A program made the translations under genes and the position numbers. Source: Mesorhizobium sp. WSM4306 (GTDB lineage Bacteria > Pseudomonadota > Alphaproteobacteria > Rhizobiales > Rhizobiaceae). Taken from it: 64,000 bases of DNA. The notes beneath the pieces are model-generated. The model saw nothing but the letters and a program-made list of their open reading frames with translations. It made no database searches and was not told where the DNA came from. Positions 44,068-53,674 of this stretch are shown piece by piece. The stretch is taken from contig NZ_VFTC01000001.1 in the NCBI RefSeq assembly GCF_007003975.1, positions 643,021-707,020 of the forward strand. The letters are read 5' to 3'. How positions within the stretch are numbered: the first letter of the stretch is position 1; each line of letters opens with the position of its first letter.

Positions 44068-45717
44068 TTACCGCGTCAGCCGCTTGTGGGTCATGCGGTG
44101 CGGGGCTGCTGCTTCGGCACCGAGACGCCGCAGCTTGTCCTTCTCATATTCCTCGAAATTGCCTTCGAACCACTCGACATGCGCATCGCCTTCGAAAGCA
44201 AGCATGTGGGTGGCCATACGGTCGAGGAACATGCGATCGTGGCTGATGATGACGGCACAGCCGGCATAGGCTTCGAGCGCATCTTCCAGTGCGCCCAGCG
44301 TCTCGGTGTCGAGATCGTTGGTCGGTTCGTCGAGCAGCAGCACATTGCCGCCGCCCTTCAGCATCTTGGCCAGATGCACGCGGTTGCGCTGGCCGCCCGA
44401 GAGGTTGCCGACCTTCTGCTGCTGGTCGCCGCCACGGAAGTTGAAGGACGAGCAATAGGCGCGGCTGTTGATCTCGTGCTTGCCGAGCTTGATGATTTCG
44501 GCGCCGCCGGAAATTTCTTCCCATACGGTTTTGCTGCCATCGAGCGCGTCGCGGCTCTGGTCGACATAGCCGAGCTTGACCGTCTCACCGATGCGCACCG
44601 AGCCCGCATCCGGCTTTTCCTGGCCGGTGAACGTCTTGAACAGCGTCGTCTTGCCGGCGCCGTTCGGGCCGATGACGCCGACAATACCGCCCGGCGGCAG
44701 ACGGAACGACAGGTTCTCGATCAAAAGCTCGTCGCCAAAGCCCTTGTTCAGGCCTTCGACCTCGATGACGACATTGCCGAGACGCTCGCTCGACGGGATA
44801 ACGATCTGCGTGTCGGTCGGCTTGCGGTTCTGCGACTGCTCGACCAGTTCCTCATAGGCCTTGATACGCGCCTTCGACTTGGTCTGGCGCGCCTTCGGCG
44901 AGGACTGGATCCATTCGCGCTCGCGCCAGATCGACTTCTGGCGAGCATCGTCCTCGCGGCCTTCCTGGATCAGGCGCTTGGCCTTGGCGTCGAGATATCT
45001 GGTGTAGTTGCCCTCGTAGGGAATGCCACGGCCGCGATCGAGCTCGAGGATCCAGCCGGTGACATTGTCGAGGAAGTAGCGATCGTGGGTGATGATCAGC
45101 ACCGAGCCCGGATAGTCGCGCAGGTGCTTTTCCAGCCACGCCGTGGTCTCGGCGTCGAGATGGTTGGTCGGTTCGTCAAGCAAAAGCAGGTCCGGCTGGC
45201 GCAGCAGAAGCTGGCAAAGCGCGACACGGCGGCGCTCGCCGCCCGACAGGTTGGTCACTTCGGAATCGCCCGGCGGGCACTGAAGCGCATCCATCGCCAT
45301 CTCGACCTGCTGCTCGAGATCCCACAGGTTCAGCCTGTCCATCTCGTCCTGGAGCTTGCCCGACTCGTCGGCCGTCTCGTCGGAATAATTCATCATCAGC
45401 TCGTTGTAGCGCTCGATGATGGCGGTCTTCCTGGCGACGCCTTCCATGACGTTTTCCATCACGGTCTTCTTGGGGTCGAGCTGCGGCTCCTGCGCGAGGT
45501 AGCCGACCGTGGCGCCTTCGGCCAGCCACGCCTCGCCCTGGAACTCCTTGTCGAGCCCCGCCATGATGCGCAGGATCGTCGACTTGCCCGAGCCGTTGGG
45601 GCCCAGAATGCCGATCTTGGCGTCCGGATAGAAGGACAGGTGGACGTTATCGAGCACCTTCTTGGTGCCATAGGCCTTGGACAGGCCGGACATGTGATAG
45701 ATGAACTGGCGAGCCAC
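44068..45717 (-). CDS. ettA: Energy-dependent translational throttle ATPase EttA
   Basis: ABC-F protein that binds the ribosomal E site and gates early elongation according to ATP/ADP. The 549-residue soluble protein has two ATPase domains: Walker A GPNGSGKST and signature LSGGERRRVAL in the first, GPNGAGKTT and LSGGQRNRVHL in the second, with the arm and linker segment between (WREREWIQSSPKARQTKSKA region). No membrane segment. Length is normal for EttA. Confidence 0.96.
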   Translation of the reverse strand: MARQFIYHMSGLSKAYGTKKVLDNVHLSFYPDAKIGILGPNGSGKSTILRIMAGLDKEFQGEAWLAEGATVGYLAQEPQLDPKKTVMENVMEGVARKTAIIERYNELMMNYSDETADESGKLQDEMDRLNLWDLEQQVEMAMDALQCPPGDSEVTNLSGGERRRVALCQLLLRQPDLLLLDEPTNHLDAETTAWLEKHLRDYPGSVLIITHDRYFLDNVTGWILELDRGRGIPYEGNYTRYLDAKAKRLIQEGREDDARQKSIWREREWIQSSPKARQTKSKARIKAYEELVEQSQNRKPTDTQIVIPSSERLGNVVIEVEGLNKGFGDELLIENLSFRLPPGGIVGVIGPNGAGKTTLFKTFTGQEKPDAGSVRIGETVKLGYVDQSRDALDGSKTVWEEISGGAEIIKLGKHEINSRAYCSSFNFRGGDQQQKVGNLSGGQRNRVHLAKMLKGGGNVLLLDEPTNDLDTETLGALEDALEAYAGCAVIISHDRMFLDRMATHMLAFEGDAHVEWFEGNFEEYEKDKLRRLGAEAAAPHRMTHKRLTR

Positions 45718-45957
45718 GCGCGCTTTCCCTGACAGTTGACCGAAAATGTCGGATTGAATGGAGGTTTGGGCGCTATGTAGGCGATGCCGGGCCGAACGGC
45801 AATCGCTTTTGCCATTTCAAGCCGGGCGTGCACTGCCCGCCAAGTTTTCAACCGCCCACAGCCGCGCTGAAATCTCCGGTTAACACTTCGGAGTCACAAC
45901 AGGATCGGGAGGGATCGCCGGTTTTGCGCGATCGAGAGAAAGATCGGACCAACGGCA

Positions 45958-47247
45958 GTGCTGAACAGTCTCCTGCTCCTTGCCGAAGCGGTCGTCTATT
46001 TCAGCGTCATGGTCACGCTGTTCCGCTTCAGGGACCGCACCGGCCTCGGCGTCTTCATCTGCGCGCTCGGCGCCATGCATTTCCTCGAAACCTATCTCGC
46101 CAGCGTCTTCTATGTCGAACTGCCCTTTGGCATGGTCTCGCCGGGTTCGGCGGTGCTGTTTTCCGGCAAGGTGGTCATGCTGCTTCTGCTCTACATCAAG
46201 GAAGACGCGGCAACCGTGCGCCAGCCCATCTACGGCCTGCTGTTCGGCAACGCCCTGATGATTGGCTTGGGGCTTTTGCTGCGCATGCATGCCATCGCAC
46301 CCCTTCCCGATGGCAAGATGCCCGACATCGGCTTCATCGACGAGATGGGCTGGCTGATGGCCTGGGGCACGACACTGCTCTTTATCGACGCCATACTGAT
46401 CATCCTGCTTTACGAAAAGCTCGGGCACCATCTGCGCAAGGCTCAGTTCTCCCGCATCCTGATTTGCGTCGCCTGCGTGCTGACCTTCGACCAGGCCGGA
46501 TTTTTCACCGCCCTGCATTTTGTCGCTGGCGCGCCGATCGCAGTCTTTTTCGGCGGCTGGTTCGCCAAAATGGGCGCGGCCATTACCTACAGCGCCATGC
46601 TCGTCGCCTATCTCAGATGGTTCGAGACGCGGCAGGCCGTGGCGCCGCGTGGTTTGTCCGACGTTTTCGATACCTTGACCTATCGCGAGCGCTACGAAGC
46701 CCTGGTCGAACATGTCGGCCGCGATGGTTTGACCGGTCTGTTGCACAGGGGACGTTTTGACAGCGATGGCGAAAATTCGGTCGCCGTCAGCCTGCGCACG
46801 GCCCAGCCGCTCAGCCTGCTGATCGTCGACGTCGACCATTTCAAATCGATCAACGATCGCTTCGGCCATGCCGAGGGCGACAGGGTGCTGAGATCGATCG
46901 CCCAGGTGCTGACCCAGGCAGCCGGCGCGCAGGACCAGGTTTTCAGGATCGGCGGCGAGGAGTTCGCCATCCTTTGCTCGCAACCGCATCCGGTCGCCAG
47001 ATTGCTCGGCGAAAACATCCGCCATGCCGTCAAGGCGTCCGCAAACCGCTTCGACATCAGCGTCAGCGCCGGCATCGCCACCGTCAACGAGACGGTCGGC
47101 TCGCTTGCTGATCTCTTCGCCCTTGCCGATGAACGTCTTTACAAGGCCAAGTCCACCGGACGCGACCGCGTCGTCGGCGAAGCGCGGGACGATGCCGAAG
47201 ATTTCGGCGTGCGGAGGCTCACACGCGGACGCGGCATAAGCGGCTGA
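45958..47247 (+). CDS. Membrane diguanylate cyclase
   Basis: A 429-residue protein with about seven N-terminal membrane helices (1-220) and a C-terminal GGDEF domain (250-405). Motifs: DGLTGLLHR, DVDHFKSINDRFGHAEGD, GGEEF at 332-336 and SAGIAT. It should synthesise c-di-GMP from two GTP. The allosteric inhibition site RxxD is broken: Gly323 replaces Arg with Asp326 kept, so product inhibition may be lost. The start is a GTG. The 3' end overlaps the convergent membrane-protein gene by 29 nt. Confidence 0.9.
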   Translation: MLNSLLLLAEAVVYFSVMVTLFRFRDRTGLGVFICALGAMHFLETYLASVFYVELPFGMVSPGSAVLFSGKVVMLLLLYIKEDAATVRQPIYGLLFGNALMIGLGLLLRMHAIAPLPDGKMPDIGFIDEMGWLMAWGTTLLFIDAILIILLYEKLGHHLRKAQFSRILICVACVLTFDQAGFFTALHFVAGAPIAVFFGGWFAKMGAAITYSAMLVAYLRWFETRQAVAPRGLSDVFDTLTYRERYEALVEHVGRDGLTGLLHRGRFDSDGENSVAVSLRTAQPLSLLIVDVDHFKSINDRFGHAEGDRVLRSIAQVLTQAAGAQDQVFRIGGEEFAILCSQPHPVARLLGENIRHAVKASANRFDISVSAGIATVNETVGSLADLFALADERLYKAKSTGRDRVVGEARDDAEDFGVRRLTRGRGISG

Positions 47248-47881
47248 AGCACTGGCGCCTATTGGCTCCGCTTGCGCTGCTGCAACGCGCGACCGCAACT
47301 GAGACCGCCATCAGCACGATCGCCAGCCATTTCAGCGTGGTGATGATCGGACCGGCATCGATGTCGTAGGCGATGAACAGCAGGATGCCCGGCACCAGAA
47401 GGCCGCACATGATGAGCATGATGCGGTTGATCTGCCAGGACACCTTTGCCGCCAGCGCCTCGTCGCCGGCCTCGGTGACAAGGCCGGCGCGCATCTCCCT
47501 GGACGCCAGGAGCATGCTCGACAGGCGCATCGAGATCGGCAGGCCAATACCGATGACAAGGAACGCGTAGGCCGCCAGCAGAGCCGAGAATTTGAGCGCG
47601 CTGGTTTCGGCCGGCACTGGAAACAAAAGGTTTGCCAGCGGCAGGAAGACACAGACGACCCCGAGCGCGGCGATGGCAATGAAGATCACCGCATTGACCA
47701 TCGTGAACAGCTGGTAGCGACCGGCCCCGATCGGCGCGGCGAGCACGCGCATGCGCGCCCACTCGGCATCGGTGTAGGAAAAGCCCGGCCATTCCATGCG
47801 GCCGTCCTGGATTGCGGTCATCCCTCTGGCCCAGAAAGCCAGCCGCGCCAGCGCGCCTGATGTCATGCCACTCATCGCCAC
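47219..47881 (-). CDS. Four-helix membrane protein of unknown function
   Basis: A 220-residue protein with hydrophobic segments at about 62-85, 96-118, 152-173 and 180-198, and a soluble N terminus with WPGFSYTDAEWARMR. The C-terminal 30 residues (SSASGANRRQCFSRLCRV) are basic and lie where the gene overlaps the diguanylate cyclase on the other strand, so the true end is as given but may be poorly conserved. No family recognised. Confidence 0.65.
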   Translation of the reverse strand: MAMSGMTSGALARLAFWARGMTAIQDGRMEWPGFSYTDAEWARMRVLAAPIGAGRYQLFTMVNAVIFIAIAALGVVCVFLPLANLLFPVPAETSALKFSALLAAYAFLVIGIGLPISMRLSSMLLASREMRAGLVTEAGDEALAAKVSWQINRIMLIMCGLLVPGILLFIAYDIDAGPIITTLKWLAIVLMAVSVAVARCSSASGANRRQCFSRLCRVRV

Positions 47882-47945
47882 CCCCGCCGAATGAAATGCG
47901 TCCAGACCATATCACCGCGTCGTCGCCAAGCGACAGACGGATGTC

Positions 47946-48953
47946 CTACTGGAACCCGGCCGCATCGACCGAGCCCTTCGGGCAGCCGGCCTTGGTCGTC
48001 GGCGCCGAGGCTAGCATCAGATTGCCCAGCGAACTGTCCGGGCCGATCGGGCCGGTCAGGCCGAGCGTCAGCTCGCCGATCAGCCGCCTGCCGCTCGACG
48101 GATCGACCAGGCAGGAGACGCGCACCCGCGCCCCTGCACCGGCGCCGAAGGCGCTGTCGAAGGCGCTGCGGATCTGGTCCGAGGTCAGCTGCTTGCCGAC
48201 ATTCTTGGTGAAGAGCTCGCGCACCGGCGAAGCGTTCACCGCCCGCATCAGGTTCAGCGCCTCGGCAAAATACTCCTGCTGGCTCTTGCCGTAGCAGGTG
48301 CCGTGCTTGATCCACTCGTGCCGCTCGAGCTTGGACGCCGTGCCCGGCATCACCTGGTCGAGCTCGGCGCGCGTGTTGGCATCGAGATCGACGGGCGGCA
48401 GATCGCCCCAATGGGCAGGATTGTCGTTGGCCTTGTCGCTCGCCGGCACCTGGCAATAAAAGTTGCCGTTCGGCTGCGGCCATAGCCCGTGCAGCGTGAA
48501 ATGCGACGCGTCGAAACCGCCCGCCGTCTGTGCCTGGCATTCGGGCTTGCTCGATCTGGTTTCGCAGAAGGCCGGCTGCCAGCTCAGCGCAAAGACATAT
48601 TCGGGCTTTCCCGAAGCCGCAGGCTTGCCCTGATCAGCCGGCGCGGCCGGCTGGGCCGACGCGCTGCCGCCGGTAACATGGCCACAGCTGACCTTGACCC
48701 AGCGGCGTTCCGGATCGGCGCCGGGCACACGGATGAGATAATGCGTCGGCGCATCCTTGTTGCCGGCCAGGAGATCGTAGCTTTGCCCTGCCGTTGTCGC
48801 GATATTGCCCGGATTCCTGCCGCTCTTGATCGCCTGCGTTGCCGGACAGGCCGCATCTGCCACGAAAGAGCCGCTCATCTTGACGTCGGCTTGCGCCGCG
48901 CCCGCGCCGGCCAGCGCAAAAAACACCGCAGCCACTATTGCCGATATCCGCAT
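47946..48953 (-). CDS. Secreted ribonuclease T2
   Basis: Periplasmic or secreted RNase T2 that cleaves RNA through 2',3'-cyclic intermediates. The 335-residue protein has a signal peptide (cleaved near AQA, about 22). Both catalytic segments are intact: CAS1 HGLWP at 155-159 and CAS2 HEWIKHGTC at 212-220. An extra N-terminal domain (23-115) carries cysteines (DAACPATQAI, VKVSCGH) that recur in other rhizobial RNase T2 proteins. A role in phosphate or nucleotide scavenging is likely but inferred. Confidence 0.93.
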   Translation of the reverse strand: MRISAIVAAVFFALAGAGAAQADVKMSGSFVADAACPATQAIKSGRNPGNIATTAGQSYDLLAGNKDAPTHYLIRVPGADPERRWVKVSCGHVTGGSASAQPAAPADQGKPAASGKPEYVFALSWQPAFCETRSSKPECQAQTAGGFDASHFTLHGLWPQPNGNFYCQVPASDKANDNPAHWGDLPPVDLDANTRAELDQVMPGTASKLERHEWIKHGTCYGKSQQEYFAEALNLMRAVNASPVRELFTKNVGKQLTSDQIRSAFDSAFGAGAGARVRVSCLVDPSSGRRLIGELTLGLTGPIGPDSSLGNLMLASAPTTKAGCPKGSVDAAGFQ

Positions 48954-49123
48954 TCCAGCACTCCTAGCGTGTCATAGCGCAAGCTAGAAACGTACGACAT
49001 GTCAGAATTACGATTTCTTTCGCCGGCCGCAAAAAACATCTCCACCAAGTGCGGCTGACGCTTCCCGACCTCCCCCTTGACGTCGGTCGCGCCGTCGCCC
49101 AACAGTCGCTGAGGGAGCGAGAC

Positions 49124-50056
49124 ATGGCATTTGACAAGCAGACGACGCTGGCCTCACCGACCGGGGCCGCGCTCAACCTTTACGTGAAGCACGCGAGCGG
49201 CACTCCGCGCGCCGTCGTCCAGATCAACCATGGCCTGGCCGAGCACGCCGCGCGCTATGCGCGCTTTGCCGATTACCTCGCGCCGCGCGGCTTTCACGTC
49301 TACGTCCACGACCACCGCGGCCACGGCGCGACCAAGGCGCCTGATGCGCCGCTCGGCAGGTTCGCCGGCATCGACGGCGCCGCCAAGGTGGTCGCCGATA
49401 TCGACGCCGTTCACGACCTGATCGCAAAGGAGCAGCTTGGCCTCCCGGTCATCCTGTTCGGCCACTCGATGGGCGCGTCGGTGGCGCTCAACTACCTGTT
49501 GGCGCACTCGCCACGCGTCCACGCCGCCGCGATCTGGAACGGCAATTTCTCGCAAGGCCTGCTTGGCCAGCTGGCGCTCACCATCCTGGCCTATGAACGC
49601 TTCAGGCTCGGCTCCGATATCCCCTCGCGTATCTTGCCCCGGCTGACCTTCCAGGCCTGGGGCAAGGCGGTTCCCAACCACAAGACGCTGTTTGACTGGC
49701 TGTCGCGCGACGAGGCGGAAGTGGCCAAGTACGTCGCCGATCCGCTCTGCGGCTGGGATGCCTCGATCTCGATGTGGCGCGACGTCGTCCAGATGGCGCA
49801 GAATGGCGGCAAGGATTCCGGCTTTGCCGGCATAAGGCGCGATCTTCCCGTCAGCATCGTCGGCGGCGAGAAAGACCCGGCTTCCGACTACGGCAAAGCC
49901 ATCGATCATCTCGCCAAACGCATGCGCGCGATGGGCTTTTCGAATCTGGTTTCAAAGGTTTACGCCAACACCCGCCACGAAAGCCTGAACGAGGTGAATC
50001 GCGACACCGTCATGGACGATTTCGCCGCCTGGGCCGACGGCGTGCTGAAACGGTGA
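49124..50056 (+). CDS. Alpha/beta hydrolase, monoacylglycerol lipase-like
   Basis: A 310-residue serine hydrolase of the lysophospholipase/monoacylglycerol lipase group. It has the oxyanion region INHGLAEHAARYARFADYL, DHRGHGAT, the nucleophile elbow GHSMGASVAL, an Asp in GGEKDPASDYG and the His in NTRHESLNE. The start ATG 49124 follows GAGGGAG at good distance. Divergent from rnase T2. Likely cytoplasmic lipid or ester hydrolase. Confidence 0.9.
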   Translation: MAFDKQTTLASPTGAALNLYVKHASGTPRAVVQINHGLAEHAARYARFADYLAPRGFHVYVHDHRGHGATKAPDAPLGRFAGIDGAAKVVADIDAVHDLIAKEQLGLPVILFGHSMGASVALNYLLAHSPRVHAAAIWNGNFSQGLLGQLALTILAYERFRLGSDIPSRILPRLTFQAWGKAVPNHKTLFDWLSRDEAEVAKYVADPLCGWDASISMWRDVVQMAQNGGKDSGFAGIRRDLPVSIVGGEKDPASDYGKAIDHLAKRMRAMGFSNLVSKVYANTRHESLNEVNRDTVMDDFAAWADGVLKR

Positions 50057-50137
50057 CATCGCTGGCCCAGCGCAAGCCTCGTGACAGCGGCATCCCGGAT
50101 TGATAGAGGCTGCGGTTCCGACCCGCTCTGGTGATTT

Positions 50138-51313
50138 ATGGCTGAACCTCCACTGAAAGGCGTCCGCGCCATCGAACTGGCCCGCATCCTGGCCGGGCCA
50201 TGGGCCGGGCAGTTGCTGGCCGATCTCGGCGCCGATGTCATCAAGGTCGAAAGTCCCGATGGCGGCGACGACACCCGCAAATGGGGTCCGCCCTTCGTCA
50301 TGAGCCATGACGGCGAGAACCTGTCGGCCGCCTATTATCACTCCTGCAATCGCGGCAAGCGTTCCATCGCCATCGACTTCTCGACGCCTGAGGGTGCTGA
50401 AACGATATGCCGGCTGGTCGCTACCTCGGATGTGCTGATCGAGAACTTCAAGCTCGGCGGGCTGAAAAAATACGGCCTCGATTACGAGAGCCTGCGCAAG
50501 ATCAATCCAAAGCTCGTCTATTGTTCGATCACCGGCTTCGGCCAGGATGGGCCTTACGCACCCCGCGCGGGCTATGATTTCATCATCCAGGCCATGGCCG
50601 GCATGATGTCGATCACCGGCGAGGCCGGGCGCGAGCCGCAAAAGGCCGGCGTCGCCATTTCCGATATCTTCACCGGCCTCTATTCGGTGATCGCCATCCA
50701 GGCAGCGCTTCGCCATGCCGAAAAGACAGGCGAAGGCCAGCACATCGACATGGCGCTGTTCGACACCCAGATCTCCGCACTCGGCAACCAGAACCTCAAC
50801 TATCTCGTCTCCGGCAAATCGCCGGTGCAGATGGGCAATGCGCATATGAACATCGCGCCCTATGAGGTTGTACCGGTCAGGGATGGCCACATCATCCTCG
50901 CGGTCGGCAATGACGGCCAGTTCGGCAAATTCTGCGCCGCTGTCGGGCTCGACCATCTCGCCGCGGATCCCGATTTCGCCACCAACCCTGCCCGTGTCGC
51001 CAACCGGGTGAAACTGCGCGAGCATATGATCGAGACGCTGAAGAACTGGGATCGCGACCCGCTGCTGGCGAAACTCGAAGCAGCCAGCGTGCCGGCGAGC
51101 CCGATCAACAATATCGGCCAGATGTTTGCCGACCCGCAGACCATTGCGCGCGGCATGCGCCTCGACCTCGACGATGGCCACGGCAACCGTCTGCCTTCGG
51201 TACGCGCGCCGATGGTGATGTCCGGCACGCCGCTGGTCTATCAGCGCCCCTCACCGCGCCTTGGCGAACACACCGAAGAAATCCTTGCCGAACTGGAGAA
51301 ATCTGGAAAATGA
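50138..51313 (+). CDS. CaiB/BaiF-family CoA-transferase
   Basis: Class III CoA-transferase of 391 residues. It shows ELARILAGPWAGQLLADLGADVIKVE at the start, GKRSIAIDF, IENFKLGGLKKYGLDYE, ITGFGQDGPYAPRAGYDF and the catalytic aspartate, probably D176 in AISDIFTGLY. It overlaps the ThDP enzyme gene by 4 nt, an arrangement like formyl-CoA transferase with oxalyl-CoA decarboxylase, though neither protein is a close match to those. Confidence 0.9.
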   Translation: MAEPPLKGVRAIELARILAGPWAGQLLADLGADVIKVESPDGGDDTRKWGPPFVMSHDGENLSAAYYHSCNRGKRSIAIDFSTPEGAETICRLVATSDVLIENFKLGGLKKYGLDYESLRKINPKLVYCSITGFGQDGPYAPRAGYDFIIQAMAGMMSITGEAGREPQKAGVAISDIFTGLYSVIAIQAALRHAEKTGEGQHIDMALFDTQISALGNQNLNYLVSGKSPVQMGNAHMNIAPYEVVPVRDGHIILAVGNDGQFGKFCAAVGLDHLAADPDFATNPARVANRVKLREHMIETLKNWDRDPLLAKLEAASVPASPINNIGQMFADPQTIARGMRLDLDDGHGNRLPSVRAPMVMSGTPLVYQRPSPRLGEHTEEILAELEKSGK

Positions 51314-52959
51314 AGACCGGCGGACAATTAATTGTCGACGCGCTCGAGGCCAACGGCACCGACCGCATCTTTTGCGTGCCGGGCGAATCCTATCTCGCCG
51401 TGCTCGACGCGCTGCATGACTCGTCGATCCGCACCATTGTCTGCCGCCAGGAAGGCGGTGCCGCGATGATGGCCGACTGCCAGGGGCGGCTGACCGGCAA
51501 GCCCGGCATCTGCTTCGTCACTCGTGGCCCCGGCGCCACCAACGCCTCGGCCGGCATTCACATCGCCATGCAGGATTCTATTCCCGTGATCCTGTTCATC
51601 GGCCAGGTCGCCAGCCACGCCAAGGAGCGCGAGGCTTTCCAGGAAGTCGACTACAAGCGCTTCTTCGGCGACATCGCCAAATGGGTCGTCGAGATCGACG
51701 ATGCCGCGCGCATCCCGGAATTCGTCACCCGCGCCTTCGCGGTGGCAACCTCAGGCCGCCCCGGTCCTGTCGTGATCTCGCTGCCCGAGGACATGCTGAC
51801 CAGTCTGGTCGAAGCGCCCGCGGCCTTGCCACACACACCGGTCGAAACCCGGCCCGGCGAAGCCGAGCTCGACGCGCTGGAGAAACTGCTCGGCAAAGCC
51901 AAGCGTCCTTTCGTCATCCTCGGCGGCACGCGCTGGGACGAGGAAGCGGTGGCACGCATGCGCACCATCGCCGAGGCATGGTCGCTGCCGGTCGGCTGCT
52001 CCTTCCGCCGCCAGATGCTGTTCGATCATCTCCACCCGAACTATGCCGGCGATGTCGGCATCGGCATCAATCCGAAGCTGGCGACAGCGATCAAGCAGGC
52101 CGACCTGGTGCTGCTGATCGGCGGCCGCATGGGCGAGATGCCGTCCTCCGACTACACGCTGCTGAAGAGCCCCTACCCCGACCAGACGCTGGTCCATGTC
52201 CATGCCGATGCCGGTGAACTCGGCCGCGTCTACCGGCCGACGCTGGCCATCAACGCCTCGCCATCGGCTTTCGTCGAGGCGTTCGCCAACCGCAAGCCGG
52301 CTGGCACGCCGTCCTGGGCAGATGAGACAGCGAAGGCACATGCCGCCTATCTCGACTGGTCGACGCCGCCTGAAAGCGGCCCTGGCCCGGTCCAGATGGG
52401 ACCGATCATGAATTACCTGGAAAAGGTGCTACCCGACGACGCCATTCTGACCAACGGCGCCGGCAATTACGCCACCTGGGTGCATCGCTTCCACCGCTTC
52501 CGCCGCTTCGCCACGCAAGGCGCGCCCACCTCTGGCTCGATGGGCTACGGCACGCCGGCTGCGGTCGCCGCCAAGGCGCTCCACCCGGACCGCACCGTGA
52601 TCGCCTTTGCCGGCGACGGCTGCTTCCTGATGAACGGGCAGGAATTCGCCACCGCCGTCCAGTATGACCTGCCGATCATCGTCATCGTCGTCAACAACGG
52701 CATCTACGGCACCATCCGCATGCATCAGGAGCGTGACTATCCCGGCCGCGTCGTCGCCACCGACCTGAAGAACCCGGACTTTGCCGCCCTTGCCCGCGCC
52801 TATGGCGGCCACGGCGAAACGGTCGAGAAGACGGCCGATTTCGCCCCCGCCTTCGAGCGCGCCCGGGCAAGCGACAAGCCGGCGATCGTCGAGATCAGGC
52901 TCGATCCCGAGGCGATCACCCCGACGCGGACGATGACGCAGATCCGCGACAAGGCCTGA
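51310..52959 (+). CDS. ThDP-dependent enzyme, acetolactate synthase-like
   Basis: A 549-residue thiamine diphosphate enzyme. It has the catalytic glutamate E48 in CRQEGGAAMMAD, the PP-domain motif GDGCFLMNGQEF...VNNG, and the central domain with GGTRW and GGRMGEM. It resembles the acetolactate synthase/benzoylformate decarboxylase group without a regulatory-subunit gene nearby, so a catabolic 2-oxoacid or acyl-CoA decarboxylase is likelier than branched-chain amino acid synthesis. It starts in the CoA-transferase stop (ATGA). Confidence 0.85.
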   Translation: MKTGGQLIVDALEANGTDRIFCVPGESYLAVLDALHDSSIRTIVCRQEGGAAMMADCQGRLTGKPGICFVTRGPGATNASAGIHIAMQDSIPVILFIGQVASHAKEREAFQEVDYKRFFGDIAKWVVEIDDAARIPEFVTRAFAVATSGRPGPVVISLPEDMLTSLVEAPAALPHTPVETRPGEAELDALEKLLGKAKRPFVILGGTRWDEEAVARMRTIAEAWSLPVGCSFRRQMLFDHLHPNYAGDVGIGINPKLATAIKQADLVLLIGGRMGEMPSSDYTLLKSPYPDQTLVHVHADAGELGRVYRPTLAINASPSAFVEAFANRKPAGTPSWADETAKAHAAYLDWSTPPESGPGPVQMGPIMNYLEKVLPDDAILTNGAGNYATWVHRFHRFRRFATQGAPTSGSMGYGTPAAVAAKALHPDRTVIAFAGDGCFLMNGQEFATAVQYDLPIIVIVVNNGIYGTIRMHQERDYPGRVVATDLKNPDFAALARAYGGHGETVEKTADFAPAFERARASDKPAIVEIRLDPEAITPTRTMTQIRDKA

Positions 52960-52986
52960 TTGGCGAAGCAGTCGCGAAATCCGATC

Positions 52987-53065
52987 TCCCTCCTTGTGGG
53001 GGGTTGAGGAGTGCTCCGCGCAGCGGTCGGAAAGCCAATTGCTTGGCTTCCAAAGCAATCGCTAT
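52987..53065. repeat. Intergenic relative of the in-frame repeat at 19631
   Basis: Contains TCTCCCTCCTTGTGGGGGG followed by TTGAGGAGTGCTCCGCGCAGCG and the hairpin AAAGCCAATTGCTTGGCTT, in the same order as the insertion in the 5-oxoprolinase gene. It lies between the ThDP enzyme and the CHRD gene. Confidence 0.7.
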
Positions 53066-53076
53066 TCTGTCCGGCC

Positions 53077-53520
53077 CTACTTCGCCGCCTCGATCTGTCC
53101 GCGAATCTCGCCATCCTTGTTCGCGGCGGTGTGGACATTGACGTAATAGTTGCCGGCCGCGAGGTCGGCGGCCTGCGCGTCGGTCAGTTCCGCCGAACCC
53201 TTGATCGGGCTTTTGAGCTTGCCTTTGAACGGGATCACGGGCGCTGCGTTCGCACCCATCGCCGCCGGGCCATGAATGTGCGCAGCCGTCGCCGGCCCGC
53301 TGAGGCCGGAATATTTGACGTTCCAGCTGAGCTTCTTCTTGGCGGTATCGAAGGTTAAGGTAGCGGTGCCCTTGCCCTTTGTGGTGACCGCCGGATTCTG
53401 CTGGCTGCCATCGAGTGTGGCCTTGTACTTCACCACCTCGGCCATCGCGGGTGACGCGAACAGAAAGGCGACCGAAACGGCGAGCGCCGAAAACGCCGGC
53501 AGGAAGGATTGTGTGCGCAT
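53077..53520 (-). CDS. Secreted CHRD-domain protein
   Basis: A 147-residue protein with a signal peptide (cleaved after AMA, about 27) and a CHRD domain: YKATLDGSQQNPAV near its start, then GTATLTFD, AAHIHGPA, and the closing YYVNVHTAANKDGEIRGQI. CHRD domains occur in chordin and in many bacterial secreted proteins; function in bacteria is unknown. ATG 53520 is chosen because it starts the signal peptide. Confidence 0.88.
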   Translation of the reverse strand: MRTQSFLPAFSALAVSVAFLFASPAMAEVVKYKATLDGSQQNPAVTTKGKGTATLTFDTAKKKLSWNVKYSGLSGPATAAHIHGPAAMGANAAPVIPFKGKLKSPIKGSAELTDAQAADLAAGNYYVNVHTAANKDGEIRGQIEAAK

Positions 53521-53674
53521 GAAGAACCTCCGATTGCATGTCACATGCGCCGCGGCTCCCCGACGCGCGCATGCCTAAGCTGGAACGGCCGAACAGCGTA
53601 ATGTTTCCCAACACACGGTTTTGTGACCGGTCGCAAACAAAAGGCGCAATTGCCCGCCCCTCCTGGCCAGGCGA

